A stretch of DNA of 64,000 bases from Phallusia mammillata (lineage: Eukaryota > Chordata > Ascidiacea > Phlebobranchia > Ascidiidae), in assembly GCA_003260075.1 (NCBI GenBank), contig QLIY01000391.1, forward strand, positions 1 through 64,000, written 5' to 3'. The stretch's first letter is position 1, and each line of letters begins with the position of its first letter. The notes below the pieces were generated by a model, which was given only the letters and a program-made list of their open reading frames with translations, was not told the DNA's origin and searched no databases. Below, one piece after another: positions 13,912-24,671 of the stretch. Position numbers and translations under genes: made by a program.

Positions 13912-16900
13912 ATCGGTACTCGCTTCAAAACCTGGTATCGTCCCATCACTAGTAAATGCATTAGACATCTTACCGGGTTTTGCTCGGACGAAAGATTGGA
14001 TATGAAACATCTGCTGTTAATGTTATAAGTCTCGCCATTCAATTTGTTGTCACCTGAATCTCTGTCAGATTAGAAAAGTCAAAGGTTAAAAAACATTAAA
14101 CTTGTACGTTGGTTAACTATTTTGTCAGAATTTTGTTCAATACTGTTTACGTTAGAAAGGACCCTTTGGTGCATAAGAGCTTTGTTACATGGCTGTTATA
14201 TTTCGTCGAAACGTACTTTGCATTTTCGGATTTCCAGCACTCTCCACCTTTCTCAGCTACGTACATTTTGCAGGAGTCTAAAAAATTGTTGGACTTGCAG
14301 ACTCCCTTGTCCAAGTGCAAATAGTGGCATCCGTTTACCAAACTGAAACGTAAAACGAATGTGAATCGCTGGAATACAATTTTAAAGATGCGGGTAAAAG
14401 TGGCGGAATATCGACAACATAGAAGTACCATGACTATTAAAAGCGCCATACCGAATCAAGCCTAGATAGGCTCCTGTCGAAAGTTCGAATGTCACCGTAG
14501 GCTAGATGTTGCTAGTCTATGCCTTTACATGTAGTAGGCCTGGCGTACTATGATTTATATGCGAGTGTGCTGATATCGCGGGTTTGCTTAAACGTTTTAG
14601 GTCTGACCCTCGCAATCCGTTTCTGATCATCTTAACTTACTCATCAGATGTGCAAAAGAATGGTGAGTCTCCCGAACGGCAATAAGTCCTAGTTCCGAAT
14701 TCACAGCCAGCATTTTTTCCCCAAAGTAGCTCGTCAGCTTGCGAATAATTTACTTGGTACCAACCGCTGTCTTCGAACACAGCTAGCGTGATCCGGTCCA
14801 ACACAGTCAGATGGGCCTAAAATGCAATGTAATTTTTAAACCGCAGTGGTAATAATCAGGGTGTAAATACTGGCTGCTCACTAAAGACTGAAAAATAAAA
14901 AATGGATGGCATGAAACCAACACTTCTTTATCCATGAATTTAATGTAAGTGTAGTTTAGAGCTAAAACTTAGTGTGAGGGGAATAATATGTATTTGCAGT
15001 ATCAAATTCATTTAGCTGGTGGACATTATAGTTCCTACAGATGTAATATTATACCTTGAACCTAAGTTTTAAGTATGCTAGAAAATAGGACCCAAACCGA
15101 AAATACAAACCTAAAAACTGGCAAGAACCTGACTTTAAAACAAACAAACAATGAATAATAAGTTTACCACGGTGAAACAACAATATAAATGTTCCCTGTG
15201 CTTTGATGTTTTCTAGTGATATTCTCAACTCATAAGTCACGACCATACTTCAAGGACACACTACATTCAAATGCTATTTTTATACTCACCAGCCCAAGTG
15301 AGGCAGTCATGATAGATGGCTGTAGATAACGAGATTCCCAATGAGAACTCACTCGCTTTTCCTACAAATCGATACAATTTTTACTACAACACATATCCAC
15401 CTGCTGTATTCATAAAAAACTTAAAAAAATATTTTGCATGCAAAACTTATACACAAAAACAAAATGAGTTTAAAACCTGAAAAGTTCCTTCCAAAGGTCC
15501 ACCAAGACCAGTGCAATTAAAGTGATTTGTGGATTCGCGTAACACTGCTGGAGAAAGAATTCGATACCAATCTTTTACAAAGCTGACAACATTATTTCTG
15601 TCTTCACAGACTCTGCCAAATTTAGGAGTTTCAGTTGAAAACGAGTTTTGCTAGAAAATAAAACATGTTTATATATTTGGGTTCTGCAAATTTACTGCAT
15701 GACATTAATGTGTTATCTGTCTTACCACAGTGTCAAGTGAACAGTCTTGAAATTTGTCAAATAGTTTTTGTGAAAATCCAAGAATGTGAAATAGTTCATG
15801 TAGCACAGTCTGCAAAGGAAAAGTACAGTTTCACTATTAACCTGGTTAGCAAAATTATTATTAAAAAATTTTACATACCAAGTAAAATTTTTCAGAATCA
15901 AAATCATCGGACATTAAAAGTTGCGGACAGAAGTTTGCATATCCTGATACTGGTCGATTGAATTGATCAAGCTGACAGTATGCTGCATAGGCAGTAATGC
16001 CCTGCAAATCACAGATATATTAAATATAGTGTACAGTTTGTGTAGTGCATTTACACACTACCAGTGCTAACTTTCAAGACTTACCACTTCAAGGCAATTC
16101 AGAGTTTGTTTTGAACGCACATACAAAACAAGGTCGGTGTTGGATAGACCAGTGCCATTATTGTAATGAACCATGATAGGAGATGAGGTGTTTTGATTAT
16201 ATACTGCAAAACCTTCCAAATGTTCAGATGGAACCTGAAAAATATTCAAACAATATTCAAAAGCAAGTCTAAAGGATTACAAGGTATTAAAGAAATACTG
16301 TATTTGAACTGGTGGATTTTTCATGCCTCAGTGAAAATGAAAACTTCAGCCAACAGTTGACGTAGCAACGGCAGACAACAAGCAACCACACTGGTTTATG
16401 TTGGGTCATAATAACACAGTTAAAGCTGCTGTTGCGGAAAGTAACACTACTGTTTTGAAAAACACGCTCCCATGGCCAAAGGCAAAAACTGAGACTAGTA
16501 AATGACAGTATCCAACTTACCACAAATTCATTAAGGCACATCTCCCCCTTGTATCCAGGGTTGAATTGGGCACATCTTTTAAGATAAAATTTGTTAAGTG
16601 ATTTATATGTACTTTAACAGTTTCAAAATTAGACATGTACCTTCCAGTGTTTTTTACTCCACTTCGCCAATGCATTGCACAAATATTGTGGCGTGACAGC
16701 AGCAATCTATCTTTGACCGGTATCACTGAATAACAAAAAATATTTTGCTTTATTATGTACAACTGTTATGGCAACAGCAATGTTTTGGGAAAGTTTAGAC
16801 ATATTTTATCGTATTTCTACTAAGTGGGAATTAACGACATTGGCCTGGTGACGGTTGCCATAACAGTCAAACAATGACTATCACGAAGAGGCATGACGGT

Positions 16901-18523
16901 CATAAGTGTGGAGTTGTCACCAGCGTTACAAAGCTGTTTGATCGTTTCCAATAGTGGGTGTTGCCTTGAAAACACAATCTAAGTGGACTGAAGTGGTAAC
17001 ACAAAATGGCATGGAGTGTTATCACAGCACTGAAGAACAAAGCCCTAGGTGAAGTATGTGCAACTTAATTACGCAATTGGCGATAAGCCTTGATAACCCA
17101 TTGTGTTTTTGCTCCTGACAGATATAGGGTTTAACCTTAAGCGGCCAACCAAGTTCAAAGATACATGATGAATGCATTCCTGAAACAAAATTCATTGTAC
17201 ATAGACATTATATGATATAAATAGCCATGCCAAATAATTTTTTTAGGGTTTTACATTTTGCATTTAGATCAGTGGCTCTTAACCTTTTTGCCTTGGCGGA
17301 CCCTTTTCGATGCTGTAAGCTAATTGCGGACCCCTTTGAAGGTTTAGGAATTTTTGTACTTTTTATTAACAAGCAACCAAATCATAAAATACCAACCACA
17401 TTCAATCCAGGACCAAAATTCCAATCCCTTTGTTTGGGTTGGGATATCAGGAATCAACAAGAAAAACCCATTGCATTAATTGTGTTTGTCACTGACAATT
17501 TACGTCTGTTGCATCACAATGGGATTAAAATGACACAATGCATTTTGGTTTGTCGCTTAAGAAAAACTTTTTCAAAAGCTTCAAGTTATTTTAAAATGCC
17601 GAAACGTTTTTTTCAAATCGAAATTTATCAATCTTGTTTTGTGCAAATTAAGACGGTGTCACGGATCCCCTAAAATTGCTTTACGGAACCCCGGTTGAGA
17701 ACCACTCATTTAGAGATTGTAGTAGGACAGGATTATGTGAAAATACTTTTATTCAGGAACCGTTCAGTCAACAAAGTTCTTAAATCTAAAAATACTAAAT
17801 TTAACAAGTAAACAAACCTGACAAAATTTTCTCAGCAGCTTTAACAGCTTTTTCAATGCCTTGTTGGAGTCTTTCAAAATACAGTGTACCATTTTTAAAA
17901 GCAATATTTGGAATGTCATACCACACAGTAATTCGCAACGGCTTAAAAAGTTCTTCAATATCATTTTCATCAAACTGACTGTCTTCAAAATAAGTGATTC
18001 CATCTGTTTCTTCAAATTCATCATCATATGCATCATCAGCTTGGTTTTCATTTTCAACATCTCTCTTTGCTAACAAAGAAAGATGTCTCCACGTTTTTAA
18101 AAGCCTTAGTATTTTGTTGCTGCATTGCATATTGAGGGATCTCTGCTTTCTGTGCAACTCAGTTTGTCTTTGGGTTTCAACACTGCTGGAAATAGATTTT
18201 GCGGTTTCATGCACTTTCGTTTTACGCCAATGGTAATAATAGTAGTTTAAATGCAGTTTGTTCATATTGGCATTTGAATTCTGTGAATTTGCCTTTGTCC
18301 GACTATGTGACTTTGCTTGTAGAGGAACATCATATCTTTGTGGACTTTGGTCAGTTTTTGTTACTTCGAGATTATCATGAATGCATTTGGCCATTGCGCC
18401 ATTCAAGTCAGTTTGCAGTAAAAAATTGTGAAACACAGATGTGACCATCATGCATGAGAACAGGTGGCCGACGTAAATACACTGACTGAAAACCAGGAAA
18501 ATGATTTGTGGGCATATTTTCAT
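11062..18523 (-). CDS. LMLN: Leishmanolysin-like (invadolysin) M8 metalloprotease with C-terminal membrane anchor, 878 aa
   Basis: Sixteen exons join without a frame break: 17818-18523, 16641-16725, 16521-16575, 16085-16234, 15879-16001, 15726-15809, 15477-15650, 15290-15361, 14641-14816, 14217-14342, 13974-14013, 13032-13188, 12535-12603, 12333-12471, 11716-11907, 11062-11350. The N-terminus is a signal-like hydrophobic stretch, then CIHDN, typical of the family. The zinc site is HELFH (residues 377-381), with the third histidine in SHWE (466) and a Met-turn methionine 11 residues later (477), the leishmanolysin spacing. ITLAVFEDSGWY, WGKNAGCEF and the Cys-rich CYEHRC / RCPDPRLMC region complete the M8 fold. 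After it come about 170 extra residues and a helix (about 812-836) with a short cytosolic tail, so this should be a cell-surface or secretory-pathway protease. Substrates are unknown. It is longer than human LMLN (about 655 residues). Confidence 0.92.
13540..13951. mobile_element. MITE with TAGTGATGGGACG inverted ends (copy 1)
   Basis: Begins TAGTGATGGGACG and ends with its inverse, inside an intron of the metalloprotease. Flanks GTAAATAT / GTAAATGC match at six of eight bases, suggesting an 8-base target duplication as made by hAT transposases. Subterminal GGTACTCGGTATCGA repeats are extensive. A second copy, in opposite orientation, lies at 35256-35701. No transposase is encoded. Confidence 0.75.
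13856..13911. other. C56 run inside the MITE
   Basis: In the other copy (35256-35701) this position holds about 70-80 bases of GTACTCG/GTATCG repeats instead. The C run therefore stands in place of sequence that was hard to resolve. Confidence 0.65.
17270..17707. mobile_element. hAT-like MITE, CAGTGGCTCTTAACC ends
   Basis: Termini CAGTGGCTCTTAACC and GGTTGAGAACCACTC are imperfect inverted repeats. Flanks ATTTAGAT / ATTTAGAG match at seven of eight bases. Lies in the first intron of the metalloprotease. The 148-codon open frame across it has no transposase motif. Confidence 0.75.
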
Positions 18524-19238
18524 CTTCTGACATTTGACTTGTGATTGTTGAGCTGGAGGCGAGGAAGCACTTGATGAAGTTTGGTGATGTGCATGGCTCC
18601 ACTACACACCAACCAGCAAAATAAATAAAGATATCCTAATTGAGGTTATTTAAAGTATAGTATATCTCCTTTTGAAAAAAATGCAGCAGTTTAAATAAAA
18701 CAATTATAGTGGTGATGCATTAAAAGGTGATGTAAATCAGGGGTGTCAAACTGAAACAACATTGAGGGCCGAAAACAAACTTTAAAGTAAGTCGACGGAC
18801 CCACTATCAAAACATTTGTAACAGTGTAACGTGACAACATAAAAATTGCATGATTAAAACGTAAAATGTTTATTAATGCCATTAACTATTGCATGTATAT
18901 GATGGACCTTATAAGTTTTGAAGCTTTTTATTCGTTTCTGTTATATATTCCCCATTGTAAAACTTAAAAAAACATTTGATGTAAACCATTGATGCACTAT
19001 TTACACATATATATAATATAACTTGCAAAACATACAGTCCAATTTAAATTATGTTCATAAATATGCAATCAACTTAAAAGCAAGAATGTGCCACTCTTTC
19101 TATTTTAATTTCATGTTTTTATTTAATTAATAGCTATGTTAACACTGTTAACTTCAAAGTAACCACAACTGTACAACGAAATATGAGTAAAATAGTGTTT
19201 CAAGATCTAAAAGTAGGCTACATTATTATGATGTAGAG

Positions 19239-19714
19239 CAGCGTGGTCCAACTGCAGGCCCGCGAGATAATTTTGTTGGCCTGCGAAAGTCCAAACATTT
19301 TAATGACAACTATAAGTTTGTTTTTAACCCCCCCCCCCGGTCCAACTGCAGGCCCGCGAGATAATTTTGTTGGCCCGCGAAAGTCCAAACATTTTAATGA
19401 CAACTATAAGTTTGTTTTTAATAATTAAATGTTTTTAAAATGTGAGGATTAACACACACTAAATACTGCAAAATCTCCTATTGTGACGCATGACAATGCA
19501 TTGTTATGTAATAAAGAGTTCTGCTTCCGTTCCGGGGCATTTTTGCGCTAGAGTGGAAAAATAACTATAAAATATAAAAATAAGCTTATCTGTAGATAAA
19601 AAAGGTAGGGTTTGACCCAGAAAAAAGTTTTTCCTGCAAAAATTTAAACCTTAGCCCACGTAGTAAGTTAATGATTTTGAATGACCCGCAACAAAATAAA
19701 GTTGGACCACACTG
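19239..19714. mobile_element. hAT-like MITE, CAG-GTGGTCCAACT ends
   Basis: Starts CAGCGTGGTCCAACT and ends AGTTGGACCACACTG. Flanks ATGTAGAG / ATACAGAG match at six of eight. Internally duplicated by an 80-base repeat around the C run at 19328-19338, so its true length is probably about 90 bases shorter. Confidence 0.65.
19328..19338. other. C11 run at an 80-base direct duplication
   Basis: The left end of the element (from GGTCCAACTGCAGGCC to TTTGTTTTTAA) is repeated immediately after the run, with one base difference. Confidence 0.65.
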
Positions 19715-20018
19715 ATACAGAGCAAGCCATGGCATTATTTCAGTGTTCTGGATTTAATTTAACAATTCTAAAACCTTTCTACGAAAGTGTACTACTAAAT
19801 ATACTGTAAATACAAAATACCAGTTTCCCACGAACTAAAATTATTGAAAAAAATAAAACTAGTTTTGGTGCTTGCAACAACGTGACAGAAGTATTCAGTT
19901 TAGGATTAATATCTGAAGCGAGGAAAAACAACCACTGCTAACCTACTTATAAAATGAACACAAACATTTTAAAAATACTACGAAGTACAAACACAACCAA
20001 AATTCATAATTAGCATGA

Positions 20019-20029
20019 CCCCCCCCCCC
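20019..20029. other. C11 run at a ~180-base direct duplication
   Basis: Separates copies 19837-20018 and 20030-20203. The copies differ by a seven-base indel near AACGTGA and single bases, as two alleles would. Confidence 0.65.
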
Positions 20030-20930
20030 AAATTATTGAAAAAAATAAAACTAGTTTTGGTGCTTGCAACAACGTGATTCAGTTTAGGATTTATATCTGA
20101 AGCGAGCAAAAACAACCACTGCTAACCTACTTATAAAATGAACACAAACATTTCAAAAATACTACGAAGTACAAACACAACCAAAATTCATAATTAGCAT
20201 GATCAAAAGTTGAAAACCTAACTAGAATTTAAATGCACGAAATGCAATTTTTATTACATTTTTTTAAATAAAAATCTGTATCCTGGATAGTGAGTGGCTC
20301 CATGGGTTTACCTTTACTTTCTTTTGAACAAACAAATAGGGAACAAACATTCACGTTTAAAGTTAAAACATTACGTTCTACACAGTCATTACAAACCATC
20401 TTGATTCACGTTTACAAACACAAAGCTAATCGCTGAATTAAACCTGGGAACAGCACTACAGTTTTTACTTCAGCTCCGGAGTAAAGTGTACCGTGAAACA
20501 AGAATAGGAGAATTACTTCTGAACATCACAAACTCATAATAAACCTTGCTGCCATTTTAAAATGTCTAAATGCGATACACTGTGGTGCCCACTTGCGGTT
20601 GACAAAGTGCAGTTAAGTTACCGCTTGCTATTGCTGCAATTCCTAACTTGGCCAAGCAGAAAAGTTCACTTTATAGACACAATTGTATTGTGGTGCACCT
20701 AAAAAGCACTAAACTTGGTTCAACAAATATAAAACTTTGCAAAAAACGTGTATTTACAAAAAGTAGGGAGAAGGAAACCAATAAATCCACAATCGGGTTG
20801 TGGAAAAAGGGAAATGTAGGTTATAACACAATGTAGATTTCAGGGAACTTGTAGTTGCACAGAACATTGCTTTATAAAAAAAGTAGAAAAAAGAGTAAAA
20901 CAAGTAAAGCAAAAGGGAAAAACGTTAAAG

Positions 20931-23888
20931 CTACACACATATCGGCACAACAGGTGTAACAGTGGTTGTTGCAGTGGAGGTGGTTGAAACAGACGTTGTG
21001 TTGTAGGAAGCAGTGGGAGACTTGCTGGTCGAAGGTTTTGTAGTTGTCGTTGTCAGCCAAGGTGGATACCATATTGTCGGAGTAGGATATGTCGTGTCGG
21101 GATCAGGTNCACATATCGGCACAACAGGTGTAACAGTGGTTGTTGCAGTGGAGGTGGTTGAAACAGACGTTGTGTTGTAGGAAGCAGTGGGAGACTTGCT
21201 GGTCGAAGGTTTTGTAGTTGTCGTTGTCAGCCAAGGTGGATACCATATTGTCGGAGTAGGATCTGTCGTGTCGGGATCAGGTTTCCACCACCATGTGGGC
21301 CATATGTCGTCGTCGCCGTCGTCGCCGTCGTCGTCACCGTCGTGATCGTCATCATCGTCATTATCGCTCTGGTCAAAAACACTGTGAAAGATTGCTCCAA
21401 GGTCATTAAGATCGGTATGCGATTCCCAATCGACGGTCTGCAAGGTTGTCCAGTCCAGGTGATTAAAGAAGTCGAGTATAGGTCGTTCCTCTTCAGGTTC
21501 GCATTCTTCCTCAATGTACTTGTGTAAGGCAGTAAAGAAATCTTCATTCGGTTCGCCGGAAAACAACTGATCGAGCATCTCTGTCTGATCATTGGTAGCG
21601 ATATTTAGTTGCTCCGAAATTGATGTAAGGATTTCTAACAACGAGTGTTCGCCAAACGAGACTGTCCCGGGGCTCCAATCATCGTTGAAGTGTTGAATGA
21701 TGGTGGATTCGATGTCTGCTTCAGTTTCGACCAAGGTCCAATCAATGTTTCGAAGAGGATCCCAGTCAAGATGTCTGAAGAAGTACCAAGTTGTCTCGAC
21801 GTACTCGTCGTTGCTGACAGTCGAAAGAAACTCACGGAAACCTCTTTTAACTCTCCGATTAAATCCATTTAAGAACAGGTTGGTAAGCATTTCGGCACGA
21901 TCATCTGTGTCAATATACAAGTTTTCCGCAACGTGCGTGAGAATTTGAAGCATTGAAAGGTCTCCAAACCATACGTGACTATCAAAGTTGTCATGGTCGA
22001 CAGTTGCAAGGTTGCTAAAGCTATCGATGACAGCTACAATTTCCTCATTTGTGTCATGGGTTGTCCAATCCACGTTTTGTATACTTTCCCAGTTAATTCC
22101 GTCAAACATGTTTAAAATTGATATTAGGTCCGACGGGGTTTCTTCCAAAACGTATTGGGTCAAGCTGTTCAAGAAAGCTGACGAGAATCCATTTGAAAAC
22201 AGACTCTTAAGCATTTCCACTCGATCACTAGTATCGATTCCCATTCTTACCGCGACCTCAGTTAAAATATCCAATACAGTGTGTCCACCGTATTCCAATG
22301 CCGTGCTTGTAGTGTCAGTGTCTGTGACATGTTCGTCAATAAGCGATTCCCAGTCAATAAGATGTGCACTATTCCAGTCAATTACTGACAAAGAATCATA
22401 AATGGCTGCTGCATCCTCAACATCGAACTCTTGCGTTAAAAATGTGTCAATGTTTGTTAAAATATCTTCGCTTGCCGCGTATACAAACAAGTCGTGTAAC
22501 ATTTGTGATTTGTCAGTAGTGGAAATATTCAGTTTCTCCGCGATGATAGTCAGAACGTCGAGAAAATTGGTGTTTTCGCCAGCCGATGCTGCAAAAGAGT
22601 GATTGTTGAAGAAATGTCACGGTTGTTGAAAAACTAGGCGAAATACTTTAATGTCTAGCGACAATAATAAAATCACAGCATTATTATTAGTTCTAAAATT
22701 TTCCATTTAGTAATAAACTTACATCTGCCGTACGAAGCGATCCAATTGGTGCAAGTGATTGGTTCCGTTACTCCAGTGGCTAAAAAAATATCTTGTTAAT
22801 TTCACTGAGCACTTTGTGTGTTTGAGGCAAAACAGTTTTTAATGCAACTTACTGGTACTAGTTGAATCTCTTGTCTTGAAATAAAGACCAACGCCGACGC
22901 CGATTCCTCCCAGAACGAACACGATGAGCAAAGTCAAAGACACGATCATACACGTCTTGCCTCCGGATCCACTTTTTACCTGTTCAATAGCACTGGCTTT
23001 AATTTTTTGTTAGGGTTTGTTAAAAAAAGTGGCCAGTCACACATACCGCTACGTTTTCCACTCTCTCCACGTCACGGACATGTCGCGGTGCGGGCACATC
23101 TCTATAATCCACCAGCGCGGCAGGAGCGACGTTGACTTGTGTTGGTGGTGCGGCGTATGCTATACCTGCTGGCTGTTGCACCAGTTGTGGTTGTTGCACA
23201 ACGTAGACTGGTGCCATTGCGCTGCTAAGATTTTGGTAACCCGGATGTACATCGCGGACAATTGGCCTGTTCATGACACGCTGTCGATCTGGGAACTGCT
23301 GCAACGAATTTGCACGCTGCTGCGAAGTGCCAGTTTCATCGTCAAAATACTGCTCTGAGGGCACGGGCTGCCCTGGTAAGGAGGTGTAATACGCCATATT
23401 TGACGTAGCGTCCGCCTGCTTCGAACCCTTCCGTCGGAATGGAGTCTGTCGAGTAGGAACATGGAACATAAACCATGCCACAAATGCTGGATGTAACCTT
23501 TCACCAACGCAGCTTGACCTTTTATTATTGTTAAATAAGCGACTATGTTTAGTCTTAAGTCTTCCTACTCGTGACTGTGGTATCAAATTACCAATATAGT
23601 TGTTTTTGTCTGTCTGTCGATAAAGAATCGCACATGTGTTTGAGGCTGTCACCAGCACAATCATGACACAACAGCAACGTGCCAGGAGGCAATTTCCAAA
23701 AATAGCAACATTAAATATTCAGCGTTACCACGCATCATGTAATAAAATATGCGCAAAGTCATTGCCCTGCACAAGACTGTCGTGTTGCTTTAGATTAAGT
23801 TTTAATTCGCTGCATTAAATTATTGACTGATCGTTTAGCATACGGTACTCACCTTCTGAACATTCTGTTTTGTAGTTCGGCGACTCAT
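20931..23888 (-). CDS. Unrecognised single-pass membrane protein with four ~105-residue repeats and a Thr-rich tail
   Basis: Five exons join in frame: 23853-23888, 23047-23445, 22853-22979, 22723-22779 and 20931-22588 (about 758 codons, some artefactually duplicated). There is no N-terminal signal peptide. About 145 residues rich in Pro, Gln and Ala come first, then one membrane helix (MIVSLTLLIVFVLGGIGVGV), which suggests type II topology with the C terminus outside. The large last exon holds four repeats, each with a helix like LxILTxxxExLxIxTxDxxEML and a later pair of x-I/L-DW motifs (e.g. HLDWTTLQTVDW). An Asp-rich stretch, WPTWWWKPD and a Thr/Ser/Pro mucin-like tail follow. I recognise no family. 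The C-terminal tail is duplicated at an N joint (21109). A start at 23397 is possible if the 12-codon first exon is not used. Confidence 0.75.
20939..21280. repeat. 170-base direct duplication joined by a single N
   Basis: Bases 20939-21108 recur at 21110-21280 with one substitution (Asp versus Tyr codon). The N marks an unresolved joint, so the Thr-rich tail is probably present once in the real gene. Confidence 0.75.
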
Positions 23889-24671
23889 GTCGCGTAAGCC
23901 CCCGTGAGAAGTCGGTGTGACTTAAATTGTACAATATTTCATTACACATAACTGCCTACTATTATAACAAGCATATAGGCTTTTACCAACCCTAATTGGG
24001 GGGCAACACTTTTGCAAGTATATCTATCACTTACTGAAATAAACAGGCATAATTTCATTATTACGTCATAAGTTGAAACAAATAAAGAGCAGACGCATAA
24101 AGTTATAACATCCAACAACAATACATAACTGGTCTAAATATAATCCATTAATTATTTGATAAAATACAATTACATTTTCTCTGCACACTTTTATTTGCTG
24201 ATTACAGAAACTATAATATCACATCGCAACTACCGGTAGTACGTTATTTATGATTTAACAGACACCTTGTGGTGAAAATAAACGTTGCCAGTGGCGCGTA
24301 ACGTCAGTTTCCAAATTGCTAAATGTAAATGTAAATCTAACAATAACAAGTAACAACCAACATAGCATTTGTATTCATGTAATGCATTTTTTGTTGATTT
24401 TGAGGTGTTTTAATGCTTAAAATGGATTACCTGTTTATAAAATTTTTGATATTTTTTGTACCATGTGGCAAGGCATAGTCTCCTCGCAAAATATACTCTT
24501 AAATGAACTCAACAACTTATCTGATACAACATTACAATAATTCAGTTTTGCAATATTCAGAAATACTAAGGTGTAATACTTTCGTGTGACAAGACAGATA
24601 TATCAAATTATCCTATCAGATTATATTGTAACGTTGTATGCTGGTGAATGGTTTCTTATCCAGGCAGCACT
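23889..24671. promoter_or_regulatory. Divergent intergenic region
   Basis: The 783 bases lie between the leftward membrane-protein gene and rightward TUBGCP3, so both promoters may be here. A TTATCCAG acceptor sits nine bases before the TUBGCP3 start codon, meaning that a 5' exon or a trans-spliced leader supplies the mRNA start. No TATA-like or other defined element was assigned. Confidence 0.35.

Larger units (their letters stand above)
18524..20930. other. Intergenic between two leftward genes, repeat-rich
   Basis: Contains a partial element beginning CAGGGGTGTCAAACT at about 18739 (no matching right end seen), a complete MITE at 19239-19714, and two duplications joined by C runs. No gene was recognised. 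Confidence 0.55.

Noticed and set aside
17107-17165. Minus-strand exon-like piece encoding ECIHHV
   Set aside because: Resembles the CIHD motif of the metalloprotease, but that motif is already present in exon 1 and the phases of exons 1 and 2 join without it.
17227-17673. 148-codon open frame
   Set aside because: Lies within a hAT-like MITE in an intron and has no transposase motif.
23020-23664. Longer 214-codon start for the novel membrane protein
   Set aside because: The part upstream of 23445 reads through a good acceptor (TACTCGACAG) and is better explained as intron, with the first exon at 23853-23888.
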